Source of the DNA: Actinomycetota bacterium
Lineage (GTDB): Bacteria > Actinomycetota > Thermoleophilia > Gaiellales > Gaiellaceae
DNA: 64,000 nucleotides
Direction: 5' to 3'
NCBI GenBank assembly: GCA_003161615.1
Contig: PMOB01000006.1
Location: 170,743-234,742, forward strand
The notes under the pieces are model-generated. The model did not search any database. It saw only the letters and a list, made by a program, of their open reading frames with translations, and was not told the origin of the DNA. Shown one piece after another: positions 1-8,591 of the stretch (the stretch's first letter is position 1; every line of letters begins with the position of its first letter). A program made the translations under genes and the position numbers.

Positions 1-433
1 GACCCGGCTTGCCGGCGCGAACGCAGCGATCTGGAGCGACATCTTCCTCGAGAACGCCGACGAGATCGCGACCGCGATCGGCGGCTTCCGCTCCACGCTC
101 GACGAGCTCGAAGTGGCGTTGCAGGCAGGCGACCGCGCTGCCGTCGAGCGCTCGATCGCCGCCGCGGCCACCGCCCGCGAGCGGCTCGAGTCCTTCGCCT
201 ACCGCACCGAGCCCGCCCAGCTGAACCGGATCCGCGTGCGCGTCCCCGACCGCCCCGGCGTCCTCGCGCGCATCACGCAGATCCTCGGCGCGGCCGGGAT
301 CAACATCGAGGACTTCGAGCTCCGCCACGTCTCGCCGGAGTACGGCGGCGTCCTCGTGATCCTCGTCGCGGGCGCCGAGAACGCAGCGCAGACCCGCGAG
401 CTCTTGCGCCGCGAAGGCCTCGCCGCCGCCTAG
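1..433 (+). CDS. tyrA: Prephenate dehydrogenase, C-terminal part (5' end outside window)
   Basis: The reading frame is open from base 2 and the start lies upstream of the window. The first visible residues, TRLAGANAAIWSDIFLENAD, match the helical dimerisation part of TyrA-type prephenate dehydrogenases. The last ~70 residues form an ACT domain (RVRVPDRPGVLARITQILGAAGINIEDF), the amino-acid-sensing module on many actinobacterial and Firmicute TyrA proteins. The enzyme oxidatively decarboxylates prephenate to 4-hydroxyphenylpyruvate for tyrosine synthesis, and the ACT domain suggests tyrosine feedback control (inferred from the family). Its stop codon overlaps the stop of the convergent peptidase gene. 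Confidence 0.88.
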   Translation, partial: TRLAGANAAIWSDIFLENADEIATAIGGFRSTLDELEVALQAGDRAAVERSIAAAATARERLESFAYRTEPAQLNRIRVRVPDRPGVLARITQILGAAGINIEDFELRHVSPEYGGVLVILVAGAENAAQTRELLRREGLAAA

Positions 434-2226
434 GCGGCGTCGAGCGCGTCCACGCCGGCCTCGGCCTCGGCAACGCAGCGGTCGAACTCGGCGAAGGCGA
501 TCGCCCACGTCTCCGGGTTCTGCAGGTCGACGCCGAGGGGCTCCAACAGATCCTGCGGCGAGCGCGACGCGCCGCTTGCGAGGAAGTCGAGATAGGCGGG
601 CGCGAAGCGCTCCGGGTCCTCGCGATACCGCGCGACGAGCGTGAACGCGACGAGGTGCGCGAAGGAGTACGCGTACGTGTAGAAGCGGACGTGGATGAAG
701 TGCGGGATGTACGACCAGCCGAGCCGGTAGCCGTCGGGCAGCTCGACCGAGTCGGCGTAGTAGCGCGCGTTCTCCTCGAGCCATGCGCCCGCCAGCCGGT
801 CGCTCGTCAGCGCCTTGCCCTCGCCGCGCTGACCGTACGCCCACTGCTCGAAGCGCGCCATCATCGTCTGCCGGAAGATCGCCGCGGAGGCGCTCTCGAT
901 GCGGTCGGCGAGGAGCATCGCGCGCGTGGACGGATCCTCCTCCGCCTGGATCAGCTCCTCGACCGCGAGGAGCTGCGTGAACGTCGACGGCACTTCCGCC
1001 AGCGCGAGACCGGTGTGGTACGAGCGGTAAGCCTGCCGCTCGAGCGCCAGCGCGCCGTGCACCGCGTGCCCGAACTCGTGGGCGAGCGTCGTGACGTCGC
1101 CGAGCCGGTCGGTGTAGTTCATGAGCACGTACGGGAGGATCGACTTCGAGACCGAGTGGCAGTACGCGCCGCCGACCTTGCCCGTGCGCGGCTCGGCGTC
1201 GACGTGGCCGCGCTCCAGGCACTCGCGGAAAATCTCCCCGAGCCGCGGCGCGAAGCCGGTCAGCGAGTCGTCGACCATCTGGACGGCCTCGTCCCACTCG
1301 ATGCGCCGGTCGCTGCCGACGGGCGCGTACTGGTCGGCGAGCGCGAGCTTGTCGAGCCCGAGCACCTGCGCCTTGCGCTCGAACCAGCGGCGCGCGAGCG
1401 GATAGTTCTCCTCGACGGCGCGCATCATCGCCTCGACGACGTCGCCGTCCAGCTCGTTCATCCGGTTGGTCGGATCCATCGAGTTCGGGATCCCGCGCAG
1501 GCGGTCGATCGAGAGACGATCGCCGACGAGCGCGTCGTAACAGGCGGCCTGTACGTCCGCGACCTGCTCGAGCGCAACGTAGAGCGTCTCGAGCGCGGCG
1601 ATGCGCAGCTCTCGGTCGGGATGGTGGACGTACGAGAGGAGCCGGTCGATCGTGTGCGGCTCGGGGCCTTCGCCGCCGTCGAACTCGACCGTCAGCGTCG
1701 CGAGCTCGCGGCCGTGCAGCGACTGCCAGGCGGAGATGGCAGGCCGGCGCGCATTGAGCGCCTGCTCCTCGCCCTCCGGCAGGACGTACGGCTTCTCCTC
1801 ACGCGCGACCCGCAACCGGTGCGCAAAAGGCTCGAGCTCGCCGGCCGCGAGAAGCGCGTCCGCCTCGGCGTCGGAGAGCGCGATCCACTCGAGCTCGACG
1901 AAGAGGAGCAGGCTCTCGAGGTCGGAGGCTCGGTCGCGGGCGAGCGTCGCGAGGTCGTTCGTTTCGGCGTCCATCGCCTCGGTGTGCTCGCGCGCGGTCG
2001 CGTAGAAGTGGACGCGGGAGATGTCCTGCTGCAGCTCGTCGAGCTCGTCGAGGAGCTCGCGCAGTGCCTGCGGGCCGGCCGAGCCGACGGTGCCGCGGCG
2101 CCGAGTGGCGAAGTCGCGGGCGCGCCTCAGCAGCTCGTCCCACTCGCTGCGCGCAGTCTCGGCATCCGGCTCGAGATCGCCGAGATTCCAGCGGATTCCT
2201 GTTGCGCTGAGGGAGCTCACCGCCAT
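430..2226 (-). CDS. pepF: M3B-family oligoendopeptidase F
   Basis: 598-residue zinc metallopeptidase of the oligoendopeptidase F type, predicted cytoplasmic, degrading short peptides. The zinc-binding HExxH motif is seen in TLAHEFGHAVHGAL, with the downstream glutamate region typical of M3 peptidases. Length matches the family (~600 aa). The frame stays open well upstream, but I place the start at the ATG ending at 2226 (MAVSSLSATGIRWNLGDLEP) because homology to PepF begins there and the divergent sco1-like gene starts at 2276. Convergent with tyrA. The upstream extension (to 2697) would overlap the neighbour and has no family similarity. Confidence 0.9.
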   Translation of the reverse strand: MAVSSLSATGIRWNLGDLEPDAETARSEWDELLRRARDFATRRRGTVGSAGPQALRELLDELDELQQDISRVHFYATAREHTEAMDAETNDLATLARDRASDLESLLLFVELEWIALSDAEADALLAAGELEPFAHRLRVAREEKPYVLPEGEEQALNARRPAISAWQSLHGRELATLTVEFDGGEGPEPHTIDRLLSYVHHPDRELRIAALETLYVALEQVADVQAACYDALVGDRLSIDRLRGIPNSMDPTNRMNELDGDVVEAMMRAVEENYPLARRWFERKAQVLGLDKLALADQYAPVGSDRRIEWDEAVQMVDDSLTGFAPRLGEIFRECLERGHVDAEPRTGKVGGAYCHSVSKSILPYVLMNYTDRLGDVTTLAHEFGHAVHGALALERQAYRSYHTGLALAEVPSTFTQLLAVEELIQAEEDPSTRAMLLADRIESASAAIFRQTMMARFEQWAYGQRGEGKALTSDRLAGAWLEENARYYADSVELPDGYRLGWSYIPHFIHVRFYTYAYSFAHLVAFTLVARYREDPERFAPAYLDFLASGASRSPQDLLEPLGVDLQNPETWAIAFAEFDRCVAEAEAGVDALDAA

Positions 2227-2275
2227 CGCGAGGAGCGTACAGAGCCATGCAACGCGCTGCGATACTTGGCGGCGC

Positions 2276-3421
2276 ATGCGGTACCGCTGGATCGTCTGGG
2301 GCGCTGCGCTCGTCGTCGGGATCGGCGTCGGCGTCGGCGCGGCCGTCGCAACGCGAGGCTCGGGAGGGACGCCTGTCCCGAGCGTTCCGCAATCTCCGGC
2401 GGACGCGAATCCGCGGCTCGATCCGGGCACGGTCATGTCCGGGCGCGCTCCTGGCTTCACGCTCACCGACCAGTTCGGGAAGCGCGTCTCGCTTGCCTCC
2501 TTCCGCGGCAAGGTCGTCGTCCTCAGCTTCAACGACCCGGAGTGCACGACGATCTGCCCGCTGACGACGACCGCGATGCTCCATGCGAAGGAGCTGCTCG
2601 GCGCGGCGGGGCGGGACGTCCAGCTGCTCGGCGTCGGCGCCAATCCCGTGGCGACCCAGGTGAAGTGGGTGCGCGCGTACTCGCGGGCGCACAACATGAT
2701 GCGGAAGTGGCTCTTCCTGACGGGCTCGCTGCCACAGATGAAGCGCGTCTGGAAGAGCTACAACATCGCCGCCGCGGTCATCCAGGGGATGATCGACCAC
2801 ACGCCGGCGACGTACGTGATCGACACGCACGGTCACTTCTCCCGCCTCTACATCAGCGAGATGGCGTACTCGAGCGTCAGCCAGCTGGGAGAGGAGATGG
2901 CGCGCAGCATCGCCGCGCTCCTGCCCAGCCACCCGCGGATCCACGACAACCAGTCGCTCGCCCCGACCAAGCTCCTCGGGCCGCGCCGGGCTGTCAGCCT
3001 GCCGCGCGCCGGCGGTGGCACGGTCAAGCTCGGGCCGGGCACCGGCGCGCACCTCGTCCTCTTCTTCGACACCTGGGAGAGCGAGGTGCTCGACATGCAG
3101 GCGGGACTCGAGAGCCTCGGGCGGTACGCGCGCGCAGGCCTGCCTCCCGTCGTCGCGGTCGACGAGGCCGACGTCGAAGCCTCACCAGCGGCGCTGGGCA
3201 GCTTCCTCCACACGCTGCCGCACCCGCTTTCGTATCCGGTCGCGATCGACGCGAGCGGACGCGTCGCCGACGGCTACCGCGTGCAGGATTCGCCGTGGCT
3301 CACGCTCGTCTCCGGCTCCGGCCGCTTCCTCTTCTACTACGACGTCGCGGCGAAGGGCTGGCCGAGCACGAGCTGGCTCATCCACCACGTGCGCGTCGGG
3401 CTGGCGCGGGCGCAGGGATGA
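2276..3421 (+). CDS. SCO1/SenC-like protein with a second thioredoxin-like domain
   Basis: 381 residues. An N-terminal uncleaved or signal-anchor segment (MRYRWIVWGAALVVGIGVGVG) precedes a SCO1/SenC domain with the copper-binding CxxxC (ECTTICPL) and the distal histidine (MIDHTPATYVID). SCO proteins deliver copper or reducing power to cytochrome c oxidase on the outer face of the membrane. Unusually, about 150 further residues follow that look like another thioredoxin fold without a CxxC (LVLFFDTWESEVLDMQ), so the protein may be a two-domain form. It overlaps the end of the convergent ferric-reductase-like gene by 44 bp, which fits a shared role at the respiratory membrane (inference). Confidence 0.82.
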   Translation: MRYRWIVWGAALVVGIGVGVGAAVATRGSGGTPVPSVPQSPADANPRLDPGTVMSGRAPGFTLTDQFGKRVSLASFRGKVVVLSFNDPECTTICPLTTTAMLHAKELLGAAGRDVQLLGVGANPVATQVKWVRAYSRAHNMMRKWLFLTGSLPQMKRVWKSYNIAAAVIQGMIDHTPATYVIDTHGHFSRLYISEMAYSSVSQLGEEMARSIAALLPSHPRIHDNQSLAPTKLLGPRRAVSLPRAGGGTVKLGPGTGAHLVLFFDTWESEVLDMQAGLESLGRYARAGLPPVVAVDEADVEASPAALGSFLHTLPHPLSYPVAIDASGRVADGYRVQDSPWLTLVSGSGRFLFYYDVAAKGWPSTSWLIHHVRVGLARAQG

Positions 3422-3941
3422 CGGCGGCCCGGCCGATGCGCCAAGTCAGCGCGGCTGCGACGCTTCCCACCGAGACGACGTAGAGCATTCGCAGCCAGCC
3501 GGAGCTCGCGTCGGTGCCCGCGCCGATCCCGTGCGCGGTCGCCGCGATCCAGACCACGAACGTGAGGTAGTGGATCCGCCGCCAGCGCGCATGGCCAAGC
3601 CGCTTGCGCAGGAGATTCGAGACCGCGACAGCCGCGAGCAGCTCGACAGCGACGGTCCCGAGCGCGACCCAGAAGGGCCGGTACGACGTGGCGCCGGGGA
3701 TGAGCACGGTCGCGATCGAGACGTGTGCGTAGCGGTCGAGGATGAGGGCGTAGACGTGGAGGACGATGAAGACGCCGGTCAAAAGCGAGAGGAACCGGTG
3801 GACGTCCGTGACGGCGAATGCGGGCCAGCGCGGCAGCCGCGCGCGCCCGGCGAGCAGAACGCCGAGCAGGACGCCGCTCGTGAGAAGCGCGTACGCGACG
3901 ACCCCCGCTGCGCGGGCGGCGTACCAGTCGATGCCGTTCAC
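3378..3941 (-). CDS. Ferric reductase-like transmembrane protein
   Basis: 187 residues with about five hydrophobic helices and conserved histidines in the pattern of ferric reductase-like/YedZ haem-binding membrane proteins (VTDVHRFLSLLTGVFIVLHVYALI; RRIHYLTFVVWIAATAHGIG). Such proteins carry haem b and pass electrons across the membrane; no flavin or NAD domain is present, so a partner would be needed. Its start overlaps the stop of the upstream gene (3938-4210) by 4 bp, indicating an operon of two. The partner and physiological role are not determined by the sequence. Confidence 0.75.
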   Translation of the reverse strand: MNGIDWYAARAAGVVAYALLTSGVLLGVLLAGRARLPRWPAFAVTDVHRFLSLLTGVFIVLHVYALILDRYAHVSIATVLIPGATSYRPFWVALGTVAVELLAAVAVSNLLRKRLGHARWRRIHYLTFVVWIAATAHGIGAGTDASSGWLRMLYVVSVGSVAAALTWRIGRAAVIPAPAPARRARGG

Positions 3942-4210
3942 GAGGTAGCGGTCGCCAGCGGGACACTCCCGCCCGACGACGGCGCGATCGAGCCGCCGCC
4001 GAGCGAGGAGTCGTCCCGCCGGTTCACGGAGGAAGGAGAACTCCCGGACTGCGATTGGGTGCGGGTCGACAGTGAGCTCGCGGTCGCGGGATGCCCTCGC
4101 CAGGCAAGAGCGAGGACGACGGCAAAGCCGGCAGCGGCGGTGAGGGCGGCCGCCCGCTTGGCGGCTAGAGCGCGCCTCCGTCCTGCTTCGACTCTCGTCG
4201 GCTCGGGCAT
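3938..4210 (-). CDS. Small membrane-anchored protein of unknown function
   Basis: About 90 residues if started at the ATG ending at 4210 (MPEPTRVEAGRRRALAAKRA): a basic N-terminus, one transmembrane segment (AAALTAAAGFAVVLALAW) and a Ser/Thr-rich, low-complexity outside tail. A longer GTG-started form from 4276 is possible but would run towards the leader region of the NlpC gene. No recognised domain. The 4-bp overlap with the ferric-reductase-like gene suggests that it accompanies that membrane redox protein. Confidence 0.5.
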   Translation of the reverse strand: MPEPTRVEAGRRRALAAKRAAALTAAAGFAVVLALAWRGHPATASSLSTRTQSQSGSSPSSVNRRDDSSLGGGSIAPSSGGSVPLATATS

Positions 4211-4289
4211 GCCTTCAGTAAGCCCGCCGAGCGTGAGACGCACCTGTGGCGGCCCGAAGAAGGAGATGTGAATCACGTGTCGGGAATCT

Positions 4290-4438
4290 GTGTCTTCTTT
4301 GCGAAACTTCGCCTCTTATCCCCCATCTGGGGGGTGGCTGCTCCGGCGGTTGGCTGCTCGACTGTGCCCACCACGCCGACAGCGAGCGGCCGCCAGGTAC
4401 GACGGCCGCGCCCATCGACGGAACTTCCCTCCAGTCTC
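4290..4438 (+). promoter_or_regulatory. Candidate c-di-AMP (ydaO/yuaA) riboswitch leader
   Basis: Leader of the NlpC/P60 gene. It contains segments resembling the conserved blocks of the ydaO-yuaA class in the right order: TTCGCCTCTTATCC, then a G-run (CATCTGGGGGGTGGCTGC), then a GCCGACAGCGAGCGG-like block with a GC-rich stem, and a closing GGAACTTCCCTCC segment. In actinobacteria this riboswitch class is known to sit before cell-wall hydrolase (Rpf, NlpC/P60) genes, which supports the call. I matched the blocks by eye only and the internal ones deviate from consensus. Confidence 0.4.
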
Positions 4439-4978
4439 TTGCGGCCATTCCGCTACCTCATACTGTTGCTCGTTCTCGCCATTGCCATGGTGGTGGCTCT
4501 CGTGAAGCCGCTGCCGAGCCAGGCGGGCGAGACTTCGACGGGCACGAAGCACAAGCACTCGCGGAGGCATGCCAGCCGGCGCCGCCATCTGATGGCGCAG
4601 CGCGCTGAGGAGACGCATTGGGGCCACAAGGTCGTGCGGTACGCGCGGCGCTTCATCGGCACGCCGTACGTCTGGGGCGGCTCGTCTCCTCGCTACGGCT
4701 TCGACTGCTCGGGCTTCGTCCGCTACGTCTACGGGCACTTCGGGATCTCGCTGCCGCACTCGAGCTTCGCGGACATGTGGCGCGGCCGCCGCGTCCTGCG
4801 CAAGTACCTCAAGCCGGGCGACCTCGTCTTCTTCTACGGCGGAGGCCACGTCGGCATCTACATCGGCGGCAACCGCATGATCGACGCGCCGCACACCGGA
4901 GCCGTCGTCCACATCACCACGATGAACCTCTACGGCTACGAGTACTACGGCGCGCGCCGCATCGCCGCCCTGCGCTAA
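4439..4978 (+). CDS. Secreted NlpC/P60-family peptidoglycan endopeptidase
   Basis: C-terminal NlpC/P60 domain with catalytic Cys in FDCSGFVRYVYG, the His in GGGHVGIYIGG and the third polar position near MIDAPHTG. Enzymes of this family cut D-Glu-diaminopimelate bonds in peptidoglycan stem peptides. I place the start at TTG 4439 because it gives a clean signal peptide (LRPFRYLILLLVLAIAMVVAL, cut near PSQA) and leaves the candidate riboswitch untranslated; a longer frame exists from 4268 but its first 57 residues look like translated leader RNA. A basic, His/Arg-rich linker separates signal and catalytic domain. Convergent with the SGNH gene. Confidence 0.82.
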   Translation: MRPFRYLILLLVLAIAMVVALVKPLPSQAGETSTGTKHKHSRRHASRRRHLMAQRAEETHWGHKVVRYARRFIGTPYVWGGSSPRYGFDCSGFVRYVYGHFGISLPHSSFADMWRGRRVLRKYLKPGDLVFFYGGGHVGIYIGGNRMIDAPHTGAVVHITTMNLYGYEYYGARRIAALR

Positions 4979-5532
4979 GCCCCGAGCCGGAACGCGCGCT
5001 CGCCGAGCAGGAGATGCCCCGCGACCGGCGGATGGTCGCCATCGTCGCTCCACTCGAAGCCGGCCTGCGCGAGCGTGTCGTGAAACGGCAACTGGGTGAC
5101 GCCGTCGAATGCGTGGATCAACTCGTTGAGGTACGCGATCTCGCGTGCTGCGCGCGCGTCGCCTGCCGACCAAGGCAGGACATCGGCGACGGCGAGGGAT
5201 AGGCCCGCGTCCCGTCCGCGCTCGAGCATCGCCTCGAGGTTCCGCGCGGCGTCGTCCACTGAGCAGCCCTTGACGATGTCGTTGATCCCGCCCTGCACGA
5301 CGAGCACGTCCGCTCCGCCGAGAACGAGATCGAGCCGCCGCGCGATCTCGTCGGTCCGCTCGCCGTAGACCGCGGACGTCCGGAACTCGAGCGTCGGGTC
5401 GGCCTCCGCCGCCCACCATTGCCACTGGCTCCGCTCGTCGGGCGCCGGGATCCGTGCGCGCACGACCGGATCGGGATCCCAGAGTGGCGATCCCGCCGAG
5501 ATCGAGTCGCCGACGACTGCGACTACGGTCAT
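4975..5532 (-). CDS. SGNH/GDSL-family hydrolase
   Basis: 185 residues with the four SGNH blocks: GDSIS (nucleophile Ser), the Gly of the oxyanion hole, GGIND (Asn) and DGDHP (catalytic Asp-His). The family includes esterases, lipases and acyl-glycan esterases; substrate cannot be read from the sequence. No signal peptide is seen in this chain. Its ATG overlaps the stop of the preceding secreted-protein gene by 4 bp (5529-5532), so the two are translationally coupled and probably act on the same material. Confidence 0.83.
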   Translation of the reverse strand: MTVVAVVGDSISAGSPLWDPDPVVRARIPAPDERSQWQWWAAEADPTLEFRTSAVYGERTDEIARRLDLVLGGADVLVVQGGINDIVKGCSVDDAARNLEAMLERGRDAGLSLAVADVLPWSAGDARAAREIAYLNELIHAFDGVTQLPFHDTLAQAGFEWSDDGDHPPVAGHLLLGERAFRLGA

Positions 5533-6725
5533 TTCGGCAGCGCGAGCGCGCCGTGCCCGTAGTAGGCGCGCACGCGGGAGCGGAAATAGCCGCCGTCGTC
5601 GTCCGCCGAGAGCGAGGCGCGGGTGTTGCCGTCGATCGGGGCCGGGTTCGTCTCTCCGTCCTGCTGCGCGTCGCACGCGCACGTCGTCCCGTCGGCTCCG
5701 CCGCCGAACAAGAACCCCGCATAGCCGGCGCGGACGTACGCGCCCAGGTGCTTCCGCCAGTCGGCGCCGAGCAGCCACTGCACGCGGTTGTCCTGGTAAT
5801 GCCCCCACGTGTTGTCCATCGCCCGCATGACCGTGTTCCCGAGCGGGATCTGCCAGGGAACCATCCGCAGCCCGGCGAGCCGCACGAACGTCGCGCCGTA
5901 GAAGAGGTGGCGGTGGAAGTCCGCCGCCTTGAACCACGTGTTCGGGTTCCCCTCGATCTTGTCGTAGAAGCCGGCGTCGCGATCGGAGTAGTCCTCGAAC
6001 GCGATGTCGAAGTGCGCGTGGAGGGAGCGGTAGAAGCGGGCCGACCGCGCGGCGTAGGCGCGCACCGTCGAGTCCGGCGGTTTCTCGTAGACGATGTCGT
6101 GCTTCGTCCCCCAGCCGCTCATGTGGTACGCGAGGATCGCATTGGGGGCGAGCTGGTTCCGGAGCCGCACCCACTCCTGCGCGAAGTGGACGGCACCGGG
6201 CACCGTGGCCGCGTCGTCGTTCCGTGACGCCTGCTCGAGGTAGCCCCAGAAGTCCGGCTCGACGTGCACGACGACGGGCTTGCTGCCGCCGATCCGGTGG
6301 AAGAGCAGGCGGACGTCGCTCCAGTAGGCGCGCATCACGGCCGGGCTGTGGAGGTGCGCGAGGTCGGTCGTCGCCTCGTCCGTCCCGGTCGGATTCGACT
6401 GGAGAAGCATGTAGTACGTCAGCACCGGGATCACGTGATGAGCCCACGAGTCGCGGACGTACATCGAGGCGAACGTCCCGTTCGGGTTCCACGTCGCCCA
6501 GCCGCTACCGGTGTTCACCCCGCCGGCGAGGTACTGGTAGCGGAAGCCGAACGGCGCCGAGGCGCGGAGAGCCGCGGCGCCTCCGGGCGAGTCAGTCAGT
6601 CCGATCTGGAGCGTGCGCGGCCAGCCATGCGGGAGCGGCGGCAGCGAGTGGGTCGTCTCGCGGTGCGCGGCGGCAGGCGCGGCTCCGGCAAGCACAAGCG
6701 CGAGCAGCAGGACGAGGCGGCGCAA
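5529..6725 (-). CDS. Secreted protein of unknown function, possibly glycosidase-like
   Basis: About 398 residues beginning with a clear signal peptide if started at TTG 6725 (LRRLVLLLALVLAGAAPAAA). The mature part contains motifs such as VVVHVEPDFWGYLEQ, ILAYHMSGWGT and IAFEDYSDRDAGFYD, with acidic residues at ends of predicted strands as in TIM-barrel glycoside hydrolases, but I cannot assign a family. A Cys-rich insertion (GADGTTCACDAQQDG) may be a disulfide or metal site. TTG 6725 lies just past the stop of the HTH gene. Longer frames from 6821 would overlap that gene. Confidence 0.6.
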   Translation of the reverse strand: MRRLVLLLALVLAGAAPAAAHRETTHSLPPLPHGWPRTLQIGLTDSPGGAAALRASAPFGFRYQYLAGGVNTGSGWATWNPNGTFASMYVRDSWAHHVIPVLTYYMLLQSNPTGTDEATTDLAHLHSPAVMRAYWSDVRLLFHRIGGSKPVVVHVEPDFWGYLEQASRNDDAATVPGAVHFAQEWVRLRNQLAPNAILAYHMSGWGTKHDIVYEKPPDSTVRAYAARSARFYRSLHAHFDIAFEDYSDRDAGFYDKIEGNPNTWFKAADFHRHLFYGATFVRLAGLRMVPWQIPLGNTVMRAMDNTWGHYQDNRVQWLLGADWRKHLGAYVRAGYAGFLFGGGADGTTCACDAQQDGETNPAPIDGNTRASLSADDDGGYFRSRVRAYYGHGALALPK

Positions 6726-6726
6726 C

Positions 6727-7017
6727 TCAGGAGTCGAGCGGCACGAGCTCGACGATGAGATCGCACTGCAGCGCTTCGGCGATACGGAGGAGCGTGTCGA
6801 TCCGCGGCGGCCGGCCGCCACGCTCGAGGCGGGCGATCGCGGACTGCGTCGTCCCGACCCGCTCGGCGAGCTCGCGCTGGGAAAGGCCTATCGCGGCGCG
6901 CTGCTCGGCGACGCGGTCGGCGATCTGCGCGAAGAACCAGCCGCGGTCGCCGGTGGCAAACCGCTCGTGCAGCCGCTCGACCGGCCCCTTCGCCTCTACA
7001 GGTCCCTTACCAGCCAT
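6727..7017 (-). CDS. XRE-family helix-turn-helix regulator (HigA-like size)
   Basis: 96 residues; the HTH_3 core is RAAIGLSQRELAERVGTTQSAIARLERGGRPPRIDTLLRIAEAL, flanked by an N-terminal region (GWFFAQIADRVAEQ) common in antitoxin-type XRE proteins. A partner RelE/HigB-type toxin would be expected next to an antitoxin of this type, but none is found on either side, so it may be a solitary regulator or an orphan antitoxin. It lies 10 bp after the MOSC gene and directly before the secreted-protein gene on the same strand, implying co-transcription. Confidence 0.75.
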   Translation of the reverse strand: MAGKGPVEAKGPVERLHERFATGDRGWFFAQIADRVAEQRAAIGLSQRELAERVGTTQSAIARLERGGRPPRIDTLLRIAEALQCDLIVELVPLDS

Positions 7018-7027
7018 ATCGGGAATG

Positions 7028-7804
7028 CTATGCGGGAACGACGGAATCGCCTACCCGAACGCGTCCCGGCACCGCGACGCCGCAGTAGACGCCGAACGGA
7101 AGCGGCTCGGCCACGCCCTCGCGGCGGTAGGCGGCGAGGACATTGAGCGTGTCAAAGGCGAACTCGGAGGTGTCCGGATCTCGTGTTGTGACGACGCAGC
7201 GCCCGACGTCGCCGAGCGGCATAAGCACAGCGTCGCCGACGCGAACGTGTCGCCCGATCCACTCGTCCTCCTCATGGGCTGCGACGCCGTCGATCTCGAA
7301 CAGCATCCGGAACTGGCGTCCATCGGGCGGGCTCGCCGCTCCCGCCTCCGCACCCAGCCGCTCGAGCGACGCGCGCGAGACGATCGACGCCCAGCCACCG
7401 CGGTCCGCGCCGCGGTCGACGGCTCCATGCTCTGACCACAGAAGCGTGAGCGGCTCGCCGGCGAGCTCCGTGAGCGCCTCCTGCCACGGGCCGGACACGA
7501 CGCGCGAGGGGTGGTCGACGCCATAGAGAGTGGCCTCGACCGGCTCGCCGGGCTCGACGACTCCCTCGAGCCGCTCGCCACCGGGAAAGGCGAGCGCGAG
7601 CTTCCGCGTCGACTCGTCCCACTCCGGACGGACCTGCATGAGCTGCGGGAAGCGCTTGCCGTTCGCGAGCCGTGCATCCGCGTCGAGCAGCCAGAAACGG
7701 CGGTCGCCGACGACGCCCGCCCGCGTGAGCTCCACCTCCTCCGGATGCACGACGTGCAGCGCCTTCACCGGCGCGATCGAAATCCTCACCACGTGGCCCT
7801 CCAC
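7028..7804 (-). CDS. MOSC-domain protein
   Basis: 258 residues: an N-terminal MOSC beta-barrel (VRISIAPVKALHVVHPEEVEL, GVVGDRRFWLLDADARL) and a MOSC domain ending in GRCVVTTRDPDTSEF, where the Cys and the TTxDPDT segment match the molybdenum-cofactor-binding part of the mARC/YiiM-like family. Related proteins use molybdenum cofactor to reduce N-hydroxylated compounds or carry sulfur. No redox partner is encoded nearby. A GTG a few codons downstream would also be a reasonable start. Confidence 0.78.
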   Translation of the reverse strand: MEGHVVRISIAPVKALHVVHPEEVELTRAGVVGDRRFWLLDADARLANGKRFPQLMQVRPEWDESTRKLALAFPGGERLEGVVEPGEPVEATLYGVDHPSRVVSGPWQEALTELAGEPLTLLWSEHGAVDRGADRGGWASIVSRASLERLGAEAGAASPPDGRQFRMLFEIDGVAAHEEDEWIGRHVRVGDAVLMPLGDVGRCVVTTRDPDTSEFAFDTLNVLAAYRREGVAEPLPFGVYCGVAVPGRVRVGDSVVPA

Positions 7805-7826
7805 GCCTTGACGATAACGTCAGCCC

Positions 7827-8591
7827 GTGGACACGGGCCTCTCGGGCAAGAGCGTTCTCGTCACCGGCGGCGCCGGCGGGATCGGCTCGGCCTGCGTGCG
7901 GGCCTTCGCCGCCGAGGGCGCACGGGTCGTCGTCCACTACAACACGAGCCGCGACCGCGCTGAGGAGCTCGCAGCCGAGGTCGGCGGCATTGCCATCGCG
8001 GCGGATCTCACCGACGAGGCGCAGGTCGACGAGCTGTTCGCGCAGGCGGGGGACGTCGAGGTATGCGCCGCGATCGCCGGCTCTTGGCCGCGGGAGGACG
8101 AGCCGGTCTGGCAGCTGCCGCTCGAGCGCTGGGAGGCGACGCTGCGGGCGAATCTCACGGCGACGTTTCTCACGGCGCGCGGCTTCCTGCGGGTCGTCGA
8201 GCGCACCGGCCACGGCAACCTCGTCCTCGTCGGCTCGACCGCCGGCCGCTTCGGCGAGGCGGGTCACTCGGATTACGCCGCGGCGAAGTCCGCGCTCCAG
8301 GTCGGGCTTCTCCTCAGCCTCAAGAACGAGATCGTCCGGATCGCGCCGCGCGGCCGCGTCAACGCCGTCGCGCCGGGCTGGACGTACTCCCCGATGACGC
8401 GCGGCGAGCTCGACGAGGCGCTCGTGACGCGGCTCAGCCGGACGATGGCGCTCCGCAAGGTCGCGGTCGCGGAGGACATCGCGCGCGCCGTCGTCGTCCT
8501 CGCCTCCGACGAGCTTTCCGGCCACATCACCGGTGAGCTCGTGACGGTGGCAGGCGGGATGGAAGGCCGCACCGTCCACCCAGAGGCATGA
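7827..8591 (+). CDS. Short-chain dehydrogenase/reductase
   Basis: 254 residues from a GTG start. Rossmann dinucleotide motif TGGAGGIGSACV, NAG-equivalent region AAIAGSW, and the catalytic set Ser (VLVGSTAGRF), Tyr and Lys (HSDYAAAKSAL). It resembles FabG/glucose-1-dehydrogenase-type SDRs, NAD(P)H-dependent, with a C-terminal segment (GHITGELVTVAGGMEG) typical of the tetramer interface. Substrate unknown. Its stop overlaps the start of the homocysteine methyltransferase fusion by 4 bp, so they are co-translated, although no direct link to methionine synthesis is evident. Confidence 0.85.
   Translation: MDTGLSGKSVLVTGGAGGIGSACVRAFAAEGARVVVHYNTSRDRAEELAAEVGGIAIAADLTDEAQVDELFAQAGDVEVCAAIAGSWPREDEPVWQLPLERWEATLRANLTATFLTARGFLRVVERTGHGNLVLVGSTAGRFGEAGHSDYAAAKSALQVGLLLSLKNEIVRIAPRGRVNAVAPGWTYSPMTRGELDEALVTRLSRTMALRKVAVAEDIARAVVVLASDELSGHITGELVTVAGGMEGRTVHPEA

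Noticed and set aside
655..3483. 942-codon plus-strand frame opposite the oligoendopeptidase
   Set aside because: It is the mirror of the pepF coding strand, Arg-rich and without domains; pepF on the minus strand has a clear HExxH and family length.
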